Source: JAZQLP01 sp045629205
GTDB taxonomy: Bacteria > Bacillota > Clostridia > Oscillospirales > UBA644
Length of the DNA: 16,417 bases
Direction of reading: 5' to 3'
NCBI GenBank assembly: GCA_045629205.1
Contig: JAZQQT010000161.1
Span: forward strand, 1-16,417
The notes beneath the pieces are model-generated. The model saw nothing but the letters and a program-made list of their open reading frames with translations, had not been told where the DNA came from and did no database searches. The translations under genes and the position numbers were made by a program. This document shows, piece by piece, positions 8,102-14,682 of the stretch (position 1 is its first letter; each line of letters starts with the position of its first letter).

Positions 8102-10279
8102 TTAAACTTCTTCAAAATAAATAGTATATCCGCATCCGGTCCAGTGTGGTTGATTTGATAAACTTAAGCCGGCATTCATCAGTAACGCTCCAGAGTAAAT
8201 TTCTCCGTTATCTTCTCTTTTATAATATTTATCGGGGTCTAATCCTTTTAATCTGATAAATAACGTTCTTGATAAATCCTGTCTCATAATCACAACTGTA
8301 AACATAGCTTTTGATTTATCCGGTGAAACAAATTCCCATGCTGCACGCATTTTATTTTCCCAAGGTGTGATTAGTCTGTATAAATCACCGTAATGAATTA
8401 AATCGTAGCTTTTGTGATATTCTTCAATTTGTTTTTTTACGGTAATTTTATCTTTTTCAGAAATTTGTCTTGGGTCAAGTTCATATCCGAATGTTCCCCA
8501 AAGCGCGACTCTTCCTCTTGTATTAAAGTCTGTTCTGTCACACATGGATACATGGGCACCCATTGTCGATGCGGGATAACACATCGATGTTCCGAATTGA
8601 ATAGGTATTCTGTCAATCGGATCGGTATTGTCTGATGTCCAGATCTGAGGGGAATAATATAACATTGCGGGATCAAATCTACCACCGCCACCGGAACAGT
8701 TTTCTAAAAGTAAATCAGGGAATTCAACAGTAATTCTATTCATAAGGTCATAAGTCCCCAAAACAAAACGATGGAAAATCTCTTCGCCGTTTTCTTCCGG
8801 GAGCAATGCGCTGCCTGCCTCGCTGAGATTTCTGTTAAAATCCCACTTTACATAATCGATTTTGTAATTGCTTAATATATTTTTCATCTGGCAGAAAATA
8901 TTATCTCTGACATCCTGCCGTGTCATATCTATAACATATTGATTTCTGCCTAAAGAACTCTTTCTGTTAGGAACATGCAGATACCAATCCGGATGTTCTC
9001 TGAATAAATCCGAATTTGGTGATATCATTTCCGGTTCAAACCAGATACCGAATTTTAAACCTAAAGCATTTATTCTTTCTATCAAAACACTTAGTCCGCC
9101 GGGGAGTTTTTTTTCGTTGACATACCAATCACCGAGAGAAGTTGTATCGTCATCTCTGTGACCGAACCAGCCGTCATCCATAACAAGCATTTCAATCCCG
9201 AGTTCTTTTGCTTCTTTGGCGAATGCGACAAGTTTATCTGTGTCGAAATCGAAGTAGGCTGCTTCCCAGCTGTTAATCAACAATGGTCTTTTTTTATATT
9301 TCCATTTGCCTCTGATTAGATTATTAGAATAAAATCTGTGAAATGTTCTCGACATATCTCCGAGACCGTTATTAGAATAAACGCATACAACTTCCGGTGT
9401 TTGGAATTCTTCATTTGGATTTAGTTTCCAACTGAAGCCGTCAGGATTGATTCCGATATTAATTCTTGTTGTTCCGTAAAAATCACAATCAGCTGTTATA
9501 TCAAAGCTGCCGCTGTAAACGAGATTGAATCCATAAGCTTCACCGTTCTCTTCAGTAACTTTTTTTGAGGCAATTGCGCAGAAAGGGTTATGTTGGTGAG
9601 AAGAAGATCCTCTTGTTGATGAAATCGAAGTATGTCCATGTGTAAGGGGAGTAATTTCCATATTTCTTTCACGAACATGACAACCGTAAAGGTGATACAT
9701 ATCATAGTCCATGCCGTTTAAATTGATGCTGGCGCTGTAAGCCTTTTCAATAATCATTGGCTTATTACTTCCGTTGATTATTTTAACGGATTTTGTCATT
9801 ACACCGTAATTCTCAAAAACCGTATAAGATAGAATAGCTTTTGCACCTGTTACTTCGTCTTCGGCATATAAATCCAAAGTCATGCATTCTTCATCATTAT
9901 TTGCGTAGGTTGATGGCATTCCGGTAAATTTTGGTTTACCTTTATAAATATTATAAGAAACATATCTGAAATCAGTGCAATTATTACCATCTGAGTTTTT
10001 AATGGCAACCGCAGACTTTCTGAAATCTCCGACTCCGAATCCGGAATATTCTAATGGAGCGATATCCGCTGAATAATGTTCTTCGTCAACCCATGGACTT
10101 GCCGGTGAAAAAGCGGCAATCCAGTCTCTGAATACATAATCCGTAAAGTTCACGTCAGGTATAAATCCGCCGTAATGTAAACAATGAATAATATTCCCTT
10201 TGTATATTTGTATAACATATGATGATGTGGCCGTATCAAGCTTGAAAATTTTTTTTTCTTTAAAGTATGTAATTCCCAT
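8102..10279 (-). CDS. Alpha-galactosidase, glycoside hydrolase family 36
   Basis: This retaining alpha-galactosidase releases galactose from raffinose-family oligosaccharides and melibiose. I start it at the ATG at 10279 (725 residues, MGITYFKEKKIF) because GAGGT lies eight bases upstream. An ATG at 10294 is in frame but poorly served. The protein has an N-terminal beta-sandwich (to about residue 320) and a TIM barrel. Motifs in the barrel are VMDDGWFG (366-373), GIWFEPEM (411-418), VKWDFNR with the nucleophile D480, CSGGGGRFD (528-536) and WTSDNTD with the acid/base D550. A C-terminal sandwich follows. The length matches the tetrameric Firmicutes enzymes. No signal peptide is present, so it is likely intracellular, acting on imported sugars, though no transporter lies nearby. 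It follows the XRE regulator gene by 21 bases in the same direction. Confidence 0.95.
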   Translation of the reverse strand: MGITYFKEKKIFKLDTATSSYVIQIYKGNIIHCLHYGGFIPDVNFTDYVFRDWIAAFSPASPWVDEEHYSADIAPLEYSGFGVGDFRKSAVAIKNSDGNNCTDFRYVSYNIYKGKPKFTGMPSTYANNDEECMTLDLYAEDEVTGAKAILSYTVFENYGVMTKSVKIINGSNKPMIIEKAYSASINLNGMDYDMYHLYGCHVRERNMEITPLTHGHTSISSTRGSSSHQHNPFCAIASKKVTEENGEAYGFNLVYSGSFDITADCDFYGTTRINIGINPDGFSWKLNPNEEFQTPEVVCVYSNNGLGDMSRTFHRFYSNNLIRGKWKYKKRPLLINSWEAAYFDFDTDKLVAFAKEAKELGIEMLVMDDGWFGHRDDDTTSLGDWYVNEKKLPGGLSVLIERINALGLKFGIWFEPEMISPNSDLFREHPDWYLHVPNRKSSLGRNQYVIDMTRQDVRDNIFCQMKNILSNYKIDYVKWDFNRNLSEAGSALLPEENGEEIFHRFVLGTYDLMNRITVEFPDLLLENCSGGGGRFDPAMLYYSPQIWTSDNTDPIDRIPIQFGTSMCYPASTMGAHVSMCDRTDFNTRGRVALWGTFGYELDPRQISEKDKITVKKQIEEYHKSYDLIHYGDLYRLITPWENKMRAAWEFVSPDKSKAMFTVVIMRQDLSRTLFIRLKGLDPDKYYKREDNGEIYSGALLMNAGLSLSNQPHWTGCGYTIYFEEV

Positions 10280-10287
10280 TTGGTGTA

Positions 10288-10292
10288 ACCTC
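10288..10292 (-). promoter_or_regulatory. Ribosome-binding site choosing the GH36 start
   Basis: GAGGT on the - strand is eight bases before the ATG at 10279. The alternative ATG at 10294 has only a weak purine tract about 13 bases away. Confidence 0.6.
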
Positions 10293-10300
10293 ATTCTGTA

Positions 10301-10906
10301 TTAATCTTCTTTATTATTTGTTAAACATTTAAATTCTGAAATTGACATAACAAATATGTGGTTACAGTCAATTTCACGGTTGAATGATTTGTAAAAACCT
10401 TCGTTAAGACCAATAAATCTTGATGGTAATCCATCTATTACAATTAATGATATACTTTCATCTTCGGGTGGCTCGATTTTTGCAATGGTATGTTTTGATA
10501 TTATTTCTTTGTTATCGTTTGTTTGAATCCATTGAACAGAATTCGATTCACATTTAATGATTGTATTTTTATCTGCTTTATTTGCAGTTATTGCAACCTG
10601 ATACGATATCCCTTCAAAATCAAATTCATAAACATTAAAATATTTGGTTGAATTAATAAGGATGCTTTTCTTTTTAAATGCTTCATAAAGAGACACAATC
10701 GGTTCTTCATTTGTAAACGACATTATATCGCCAACATCACACTGTAATACATCACATATTCGTGCAAGAGTATCGGTAGTTACAATTCCGTTTGCCGATA
10801 ATTTTGCTATGGTTCTGCTGCTTAAACCTGTTGTTTCGCGGAGTGTTGTTTTTTTCAGATGACGTTCTTTTAAGAGTAACCAAAGTTTATCATAATTTGC
10901 GTACAT
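10301..10906 (-). CDS. XRE-family transcriptional regulator with unrecognised C-terminal domain
   Basis: The 201-residue protein begins with a Cro/C1-type helix-turn-helix (residues about 4-66). It reads KKTTLRETTGLSSRTIAKLS, then a second conserved part TDTLARICDVLQCDVGDIM, the signature of the short HTH_26 type. Residues about 75-200 form a separate domain rich in predicted strands, with IKCESNSVQWIQ and SLIVIDGLPSRFIGL as its clearest parts. I do not recognise it; it could sense a ligand or mediate oligomerisation. The start has GGAG eight bases upstream (10915-10918). Placement directly before the alpha-galactosidase on the same strand suggests it controls that gene and its own promoter. 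Such control by an XRE protein rather than a LacI or AraC type would be less usual for this enzyme. Regulation is inferred from position only. Confidence 0.8.
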   Translation of the reverse strand: MYANYDKLWLLLKERHLKKTTLRETTGLSSRTIAKLSANGIVTTDTLARICDVLQCDVGDIMSFTNEEPIVSLYEAFKKKSILINSTKYFNVYEFDFEGISYQVAITANKADKNTIIKCESNSVQWIQTNDNKEIISKHTIAKIEPPEDESISLIVIDGLPSRFIGLNEGFYKSFNREIDCNHIFVMSISEFKCLTNNKED

Positions 10907-10941
10907 ATGATAATCTCCTTGTAAAAAATATGTTTACAATA

Positions 10942-10970
10942 TTTATATCATAATATTTGTATTCAGTCAA
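10942..10970 (-). promoter_or_regulatory. Predicted promoter of the XRE regulator / alpha-galactosidase unit
   Basis: On the - strand, TTGACT (10965-10970) is followed after 17 bases by TATAAA (10942-10947), 36 bases before the regulator's start codon. An imperfect AT-rich dyad spanning about 10936-10960 (ACAATATTT ... AATATTTGT) covers the -10 side and could be the regulator's own operator, but it is weak. Confidence 0.6.
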
Positions 10971-11007
10971 TATCTATATTTTACATTCGAATTTTTTGTA
11001 AAACCCA

Positions 11008-11036
11008 TTGACAAAATTTAATCTATTTGATAAAGT
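11008..11036 (+). promoter_or_regulatory. Predicted promoter of the tRNA-Cys gene
   Basis: A perfect -35 TTGACA (11008-11013), a 17-base spacer and TAAAGT (11031-11036) preceded by TG at the extended -10 position. This places the transcript start a few bases before the tRNA at 11049. Confidence 0.7.
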
Positions 11037-11048
11037 ATATACGTTTTC

Positions 11049-11122
<74 letters not shown>

Positions 11123-11123
<1 letters not shown>

Positions 11124-11157
11124 AAAATCCCTTGAACGCAAGTTCGAGGGATTTTTT
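11123..11157 (+). terminator. Intrinsic terminator of tRNA-Cys
   Basis: A 15-bp stem (11123-11137 with 11142-11156, one G-T wobble) has a GCAA tetraloop and a T-run at the end. The stem's first base is the last base of the encoded CCA. Confidence 0.88.
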
Positions 11158-11223
11158 ACTTATTACCTCTTCACTCATTATTTGCATATTTTGATTTTTT
11201 GGAAGTAAAGCGGCTTTCAATCC

Positions 11224-11249
11224 GTAAAACAAATTTTCGCTTGTTTTAC
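11224..11249. repeat. Nine-base perfect inverted repeat upstream of the lipoprotein promoter
   Basis: GTAAAACAA (11224-11232) and TTGTTTTAC (11241-11249) are separated by eight bases. The repeat ends 19 bases before the predicted -35 box at 11269, where an operator could sit. It has no following T-run, so I do not call it a terminator. Confidence 0.5.
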
Positions 11250-11268
11250 AACAAAAATCCGATTCATG

Positions 11269-11297
11269 TTGCAAAATCCCAATCGTTGATGTATAAT
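11269..11297 (+). promoter_or_regulatory. Predicted promoter of the lipoprotein gene
   Basis: TTGCAA (11269-11274), a 17-base spacer and a perfect TATAAT (11292-11297). The start codon at 11326 follows with GGAGATG at 11311-11317 as ribosome-binding site. Confidence 0.65.
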
Positions 11298-11325
11298 AAA
11301 TAATAGAAAAGGAGATGTCAAAATC

Positions 11326-12282
11326 ATGAAACGAAACAATCTGATCGGTTTATTATTTATAATTTTTTGTTTTTGCCTTTTGTTGTGCGGATGCAGCAAA
11401 ATGATCGAGCCGTCCGCGCAAAGCGACAGCAAAACTTCGGAACAGCAAACAGGTTCGGGCGAATCCGGTCTGCCATCAGGTCAACCGATTCTGGGATACA
11501 CGACGGGGACAAACCTGGCAAACAGGACTGTTAACCTGACCGAAAACAATTTCCTCAATTACTTCCATTATCGTATTGAAAGCATGGACCATGGCAGTGA
11601 ATACGATGTTCTGAAATATTCTCTGGAGCTGAATGCGAGTACAGACGATATTCCCTGCTATGTCGCAGGCATCGGCGGGAATGTAATGTTCGAAGTTGAG
11701 ATCAAATACGTAAAAGATTACACTGACGGCTGTTATGTTTACGACACGTTCATGTATCTCTGCAATATAGATGTGGATCCGCAATCTGCGAACGGTACGT
11801 TGGATCTGGAGCATATCCCTACTTTCAAAAGAAGCGAGACCGATACTGAACACAAAAAGTTTACTGTTATGAACGTTACTCCTCGCATTATCAACGTCGC
11901 CGGAAAAATCATTTATAACAACAGTCATACGTATAGCGAAGCAGTCACATATGATACCGTCCCCGGTTTTGAAATTGCTGTCAATGATGACTGCATTGCC
12001 GTATATATGATACCGCAGAACAATGATTGCCTGTATGAGGGTCTGTCTGTGGAAGTCGATCTCCGATACACCTACGATACGTCCGGCAAACCTGATTCGT
12101 ATATCATGAGTTACGGAGGACGGATCACATTAGACGGTAATCTCGGCGGATACGGACAATTTTATTACAGTCTTGAAGGGTGCAATGGCAAACCGGCCAA
12201 GGTATTCGTTTCCGTTATTGATGTCCACGGTGACGTCATAAAATCCAAAGGATATAATGCCTATGAATTTCCGGCGAACTGA
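11326..12282 (+). CDS. Secreted lipoprotein of unknown function
   Basis: The 318-residue product has a classical lipoprotein signal: MKRNN, a hydrophobic stretch to residue 20, and lipobox L-C-G-C with the lipidated cysteine at 23. A Ser/Gln/Gly-rich linker (about 25-53) follows. The mature domain (about 60-318) is rich in aromatic and beta-prone residues with many Asp, and reads as an all-beta surface domain. I recognise no catalytic motif. The base composition stands out: by hand count 34 of the 60 bases at 11401-11460 are G or C, against 13 of 60 at 12901-12960 in the next intact gene. Codons such as CTG, GGC and GAC are also frequent. With the broken genes downstream, this suggests horizontal acquisition. 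It has its own promoter, and no partner gene is evident. Confidence 0.85.
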   Translation: MKRNNLIGLLFIIFCFCLLLCGCSKMIEPSAQSDSKTSEQQTGSGESGLPSGQPILGYTTGTNLANRTVNLTENNFLNYFHYRIESMDHGSEYDVLKYSLELNASTDDIPCYVAGIGGNVMFEVEIKYVKDYTDGCYVYDTFMYLCNIDVDPQSANGTLDLEHIPTFKRSETDTEHKKFTVMNVTPRIINVAGKIIYNNSHTYSEAVTYDTVPGFEIAVNDDCIAVYMIPQNNDCLYEGLSVEVDLRYTYDTSGKPDSYIMSYGGRITLDGNLGGYGQFYYSLEGCNGKPAKVFVSVIDVHGDVIKSKGYNAYEFPAN

Positions 12283-12317
12283 AAAACGTATGTATCCCGC
12301 GTCAAAATAATCTTTTT

Positions 12318-12443
12318 TGGACCGCCACAGTTTTTCGTAAATATTTTCCGATTATTCCGAGAACAGTTGCGATTCTTTTATCCATTTACATTTTCAAGAT
12401 ATTCTTTTTCCACTTCATCAGGAGTTCTCATTTTTAACTTATA
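12318..12443 (-). mobile_element. Probable relic of an IS3-type insertion sequence end
   Basis: Read on the - strand, a frame ending at the TAA at 12380-12378 gives YKLKMRTPDEVEKEYLENVN, which resembles the C-terminal tail of IS3-family integrase-type transposases (the ...L-x-x-R-T-P-D-E-V... end). Beyond that stop, TGGACCGCCACAG at 12318-12330 starts with TG and resembles the terminal repeat layout of IS150-group elements. Only about 125 bases remain: no catalytic DDE region, no second terminal repeat, no intact transposase. The inner boundary (about 12435-12460) is a guess, set where the + strand reading becomes protein-like. The identification rests on pattern memory, not a search. Confidence 0.35.
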
Positions 12444-12444
12444 C

Positions 12445-12801
12445 GGCAATAGCAATTCATCAGAAGAAACCTATGCGGATAGAGGAATTTATATTCCTGA
12501 GAATCTTAAGTCTGCGCTTTCTAAAATAAAGAGCAAAGGTGACTATATTACTGCAGAAACCGACTCATTTTCGATGAAAGATGTCAGCATTATGTCTAAA
12601 GAATCAGGAGTGGAATTTGTAAAAGTGTCTGTAGATGGAAAAACCTATATTATTCGAGGGGATAAATCCGGAACAGTTATACCTAATTCGTTGTTGTCAA
12701 AATTAAAGTCGGGTTCCGGAATACTCGAATTCCATAGCCATCCGCATAATGACGATTGTATATGTGCTTTTTCTTTACTTAAAATGTTACATATGTTATA
12801 A
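12445..12801 (+). pseudogene. Fragment of a gene with a truncated JAMM/MPN-like metalloprotease motif
   Basis: The frame is open from 12283 to the stop at 12799-12801, but only from about 12445 does it read like real protein (GNSNSSEETYADRGIYIPEN onward). No start codon with a ribosome-binding site is visible, and the residues before it look like translated IS and spacer DNA. Near the end is LEFHSHPHNDD (HSHP at 12733-12744), the metal-binding H-x-H-P core of JAMM/MPN-type peptidases. The downstream S-x-x-D part is missing: after about 12760 the frame runs into ICAFSLLKMLHML and stops, within the promoter of the next gene. I read it as an internal fragment of a longer gene broken at both ends, not a working enzyme. 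A short functional protein cannot be strictly excluded. Confidence 0.55.
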
Positions 12802-12802
12802 T
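12774..12802 (+). promoter_or_regulatory. Predicted extended -10 promoter of the CDF exporter operon
   Basis: TTTACT (12774-12779), a 17-base spacer, then TGT followed by a perfect TATAAT (12797-12802). It lies inside the 3' end of the decayed fragment and 30 bases before the exporter's ATG. Confidence 0.7.
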
Positions 12803-12831
12803 AGACATAAATTTAAATAAGGTGAATAATA

Positions 12832-13995
12832 ATGGTTGATTTGATTTTAAAAATTATTACACATAATAAACCTGTTTCGGACAGTGAATTTCGTGAAAAA
12901 GTTGGAATTTCATGCGGTCTTTTAGGTATTTTAATTAATATTATTTTATTTATAGGTAAATTAATATCCGGTATTCTTTCATCTTCGATTTCAATTATTG
13001 CAGATGCTTTTAATAACTTTACTGATGTCGGTTCCTCGGTAATTACTGTCATGGGATTCAAATTAGCAGGACAAAAACCTGATAAAGAACATCCATTCGG
13101 GCATGGTAGGATGGAATACATTTCAGGGTTTATCATTTCGGTACTTATTTTAATCGTTGGATTTGAACTTGGAAAATCATCATTAGAAAAAATTATTAAA
13201 CCTGAGGAAATCAAATTTAATTTACTTGCGGTTATTATTTTGCTATTTTCATTAATGTTTAAAGTATATATGTTTTTATATAATCGAAAATACGGTAACA
13301 AGATTGATTCCGCTTCCTTATTAGCTGTTGGACGTGACAGTTTAAATGATTGCATTACGACATCCGTAGTTTTATTTTGTTATATAATTTTTTATTTTTT
13401 TAAAATCAATATTGACTCTTATTGCGGATTGGCACTTGCAGTTTTTATTTTAATTTCAGGAATTAAAACAGCGAAAGAAACAATTGATCCTTTGCTTGGT
13501 CAGGCTCCTGATGAAGAATTAGTTAAGAGTATTTATGATATTGTTATGTCACATGAAGGTATTATCGGAATGCATGATCTTGTTGTTCATGATTACGGTC
13601 CCGGCCGTCTTTTGATTTCTCTTCATGCAGAGGTTCCGTCTGCTAATGACATAATGTTTTCTCATGATATAATCGATAATGTTGAAAAAGAATTATCTGA
13701 AAAACTTTCCTGTGAAGCATTAATTCATATGGATCCTATATGTGATGATGACGAACTTGTAAATGATTTGCGTAAAAAAATATCTATTATTCTTAAAAAT
13801 ATAGACGTATCAATTTCAATGCATGATTTTCGTATTGTTGTAGGTGATACGCATACTAATCTGATTTTTGATGTTGTGTTACCATACGATTTACGAATTA
13901 ATAGGACTGAAATAAAGACAATGATCGAAAATGAAGTAAAAAAAATAGATAAAACTTATTTTACGGTTATCCATTTTGATAATTTATATATTTAA
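12832..13995 (+). CDS. Cation diffusion facilitator family metal exporter with duplicated cytoplasmic domain
   Basis: CDF proteins are membrane proton antiporters that export divalent metals such as Zn, Fe or Mn. The 387-residue protein has the six-helix core (about residues 25-215). TM2 has the metal site N61-x3-D65 in ADAFNNFTD, the loop HPFGHGRMEY (87-96) follows, and TM5 has D169-x3-D173 in GRDSLNDC. An Asn/Asp TM2 site with Asp/Asp in TM5 and no histidine fits manganese-type members better than zinc-type, but this is inference. A normal cytoplasmic domain (about 216-303) is followed by another about 85 residues that appear to repeat it: MHDLVVHDYGPG...AEVP...ALIHMDP against MHDFRIVVGDTH...VVLP...TVIHFDN. 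The ATG has AAGGTGA eight bases upstream. It is the first gene of a three-gene unit. Confidence 0.92.
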   Translation: MVDLILKIITHNKPVSDSEFREKVGISCGLLGILINIILFIGKLISGILSSSISIIADAFNNFTDVGSSVITVMGFKLAGQKPDKEHPFGHGRMEYISGFIISVLILIVGFELGKSSLEKIIKPEEIKFNLLAVIILLFSLMFKVYMFLYNRKYGNKIDSASLLAVGRDSLNDCITTSVVLFCYIIFYFFKINIDSYCGLALAVFILISGIKTAKETIDPLLGQAPDEELVKSIYDIVMSHEGIIGMHDLVVHDYGPGRLLISLHAEVPSANDIMFSHDIIDNVEKELSEKLSCEALIHMDPICDDDELVNDLRKKISIILKNIDVSISMHDFRIVVGDTHTNLIFDVVLPYDLRINRTEIKTMIENEVKKIDKTYFTVIHFDNLYI

Positions 13996-14007
13996 TAACG
14001 GTGGTTT

Positions 14008-14673
14008 ATGGTTAGATTTAATATTGTTCATAATATAGAAGAATTAGTTACATTAGTAAACGACGTAAAGTTTATTCCGGTTTTTCAAAACAGTATTCCG
14101 GGATTTTCTATAGAAGAACACATTGCGCCCGAGTTTTGGTTTCCTAAAGAGGGAGATGGATTTTGGGAATGGAAAGGGCCATCGATTCGGAAATCAGGAT
14201 GCGCATACGGTAAATTTTTTCATGGTCGGGCAGGTTATATTTCTCTTGATTTATTTAATGATTTTGCAAATTACAGAAGAGACGGATACGATTTTGATTC
14301 TCTTTGGGATGAAGGATTGGTTGGATTAAAATATAAAAGAGTTTTTGATATTCTTTGGAATAAAAATAGTATGCTTTCTAAAGAATTAAAAAATGAATCC
14401 GAAACCAAGAATTTTGAGCAAATAATGACTTATTTGCAAATGCATGGATATGTTGTTATAAGTGATTTTGAATATATGAAAACAAAAGCCGGTATTCCAT
14501 ATGGATGGGGAGTAACTCAATACCAGACTCCGGAATACAGATTTGGTAAATCATTTATGGATAATGTTTATTTACGAGATCCTTTGGAATCTTATTCTAT
14601 ATTATTTGATTATTTAAAATCTCTTTTACCGGACATTTCGGAAAATGAAATTAATTATTTACTTAAATTATAA
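14008..14673 (+). CDS. AlkZ-related protein, function uncertain
   Basis: The 221-residue protein resembles a clostridial family I remember as annotated 'AlkZ-related', after a distant link to the YcaQ/AlkZ DNA glycosylases. Supporting parts are IPGFSIEEHIAPEFWF (30-45), the aromatic WEWKGP (53-58), CAYGKFFHGRAGYISL (65-80), FANYRRDGYDFD (86-97) and IPYGWGV (163-169). The QxQ catalytic motif reported for AlkZ is not visible, so I do not assign DNA repair activity. There is no signal peptide or membrane segment, so it is a cytoplasmic protein. It follows the CDF exporter by 12 bases with GGTGG as ribosome-binding site, and its stop is immediately followed by the ribosome-binding site of the lipoprotein gene. 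The link between these neighbours is unclear. Confidence 0.6.
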   Translation: MVRFNIVHNIEELVTLVNDVKFIPVFQNSIPGFSIEEHIAPEFWFPKEGDGFWEWKGPSIRKSGCAYGKFFHGRAGYISLDLFNDFANYRRDGYDFDSLWDEGLVGLKYKRVFDILWNKNSMLSKELKNESETKNFEQIMTYLQMHGYVVISDFEYMKTKAGIPYGWGVTQYQTPEYRFGKSFMDNVYLRDPLESYSILFDYLKSLLPDISENEINYLLKL

Positions 14674-14682
14674 GGAGAGTTT

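Noticed and set aside
10280..10294. Alpha-galactosidase start at the ATG at 10294
   Set aside because: Poor ribosome-binding site; GAGGT is well placed for the ATG at 10279, and the M-G-I start is typical of the family.
11476..11928. 150-residue frame antisense to the lipoprotein gene
   Set aside because: No ribosome-binding site or recognisable motif; the + strand frame has a promoter, ribosome-binding site and signal peptide.
11326..12801. One long protein read through the TGA at 12280-12282 (recoded stop)
   Set aside because: The frame is open across the stop, but residues from 12283 to about 12440 are not protein-like, composition changes there, and an IS-like end lies between; chance is the better explanation.
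12445..12801. A JAMM-based defence or ubiquitin-like system
   Set aside because: The metal motif is incomplete and no E1/E2-like or ubiquitin-like partner genes are present.
12813..13355. 180-residue frame antisense to the CDF exporter
   Set aside because: It mirrors conserved CDF coding sequence and has no support of its own.
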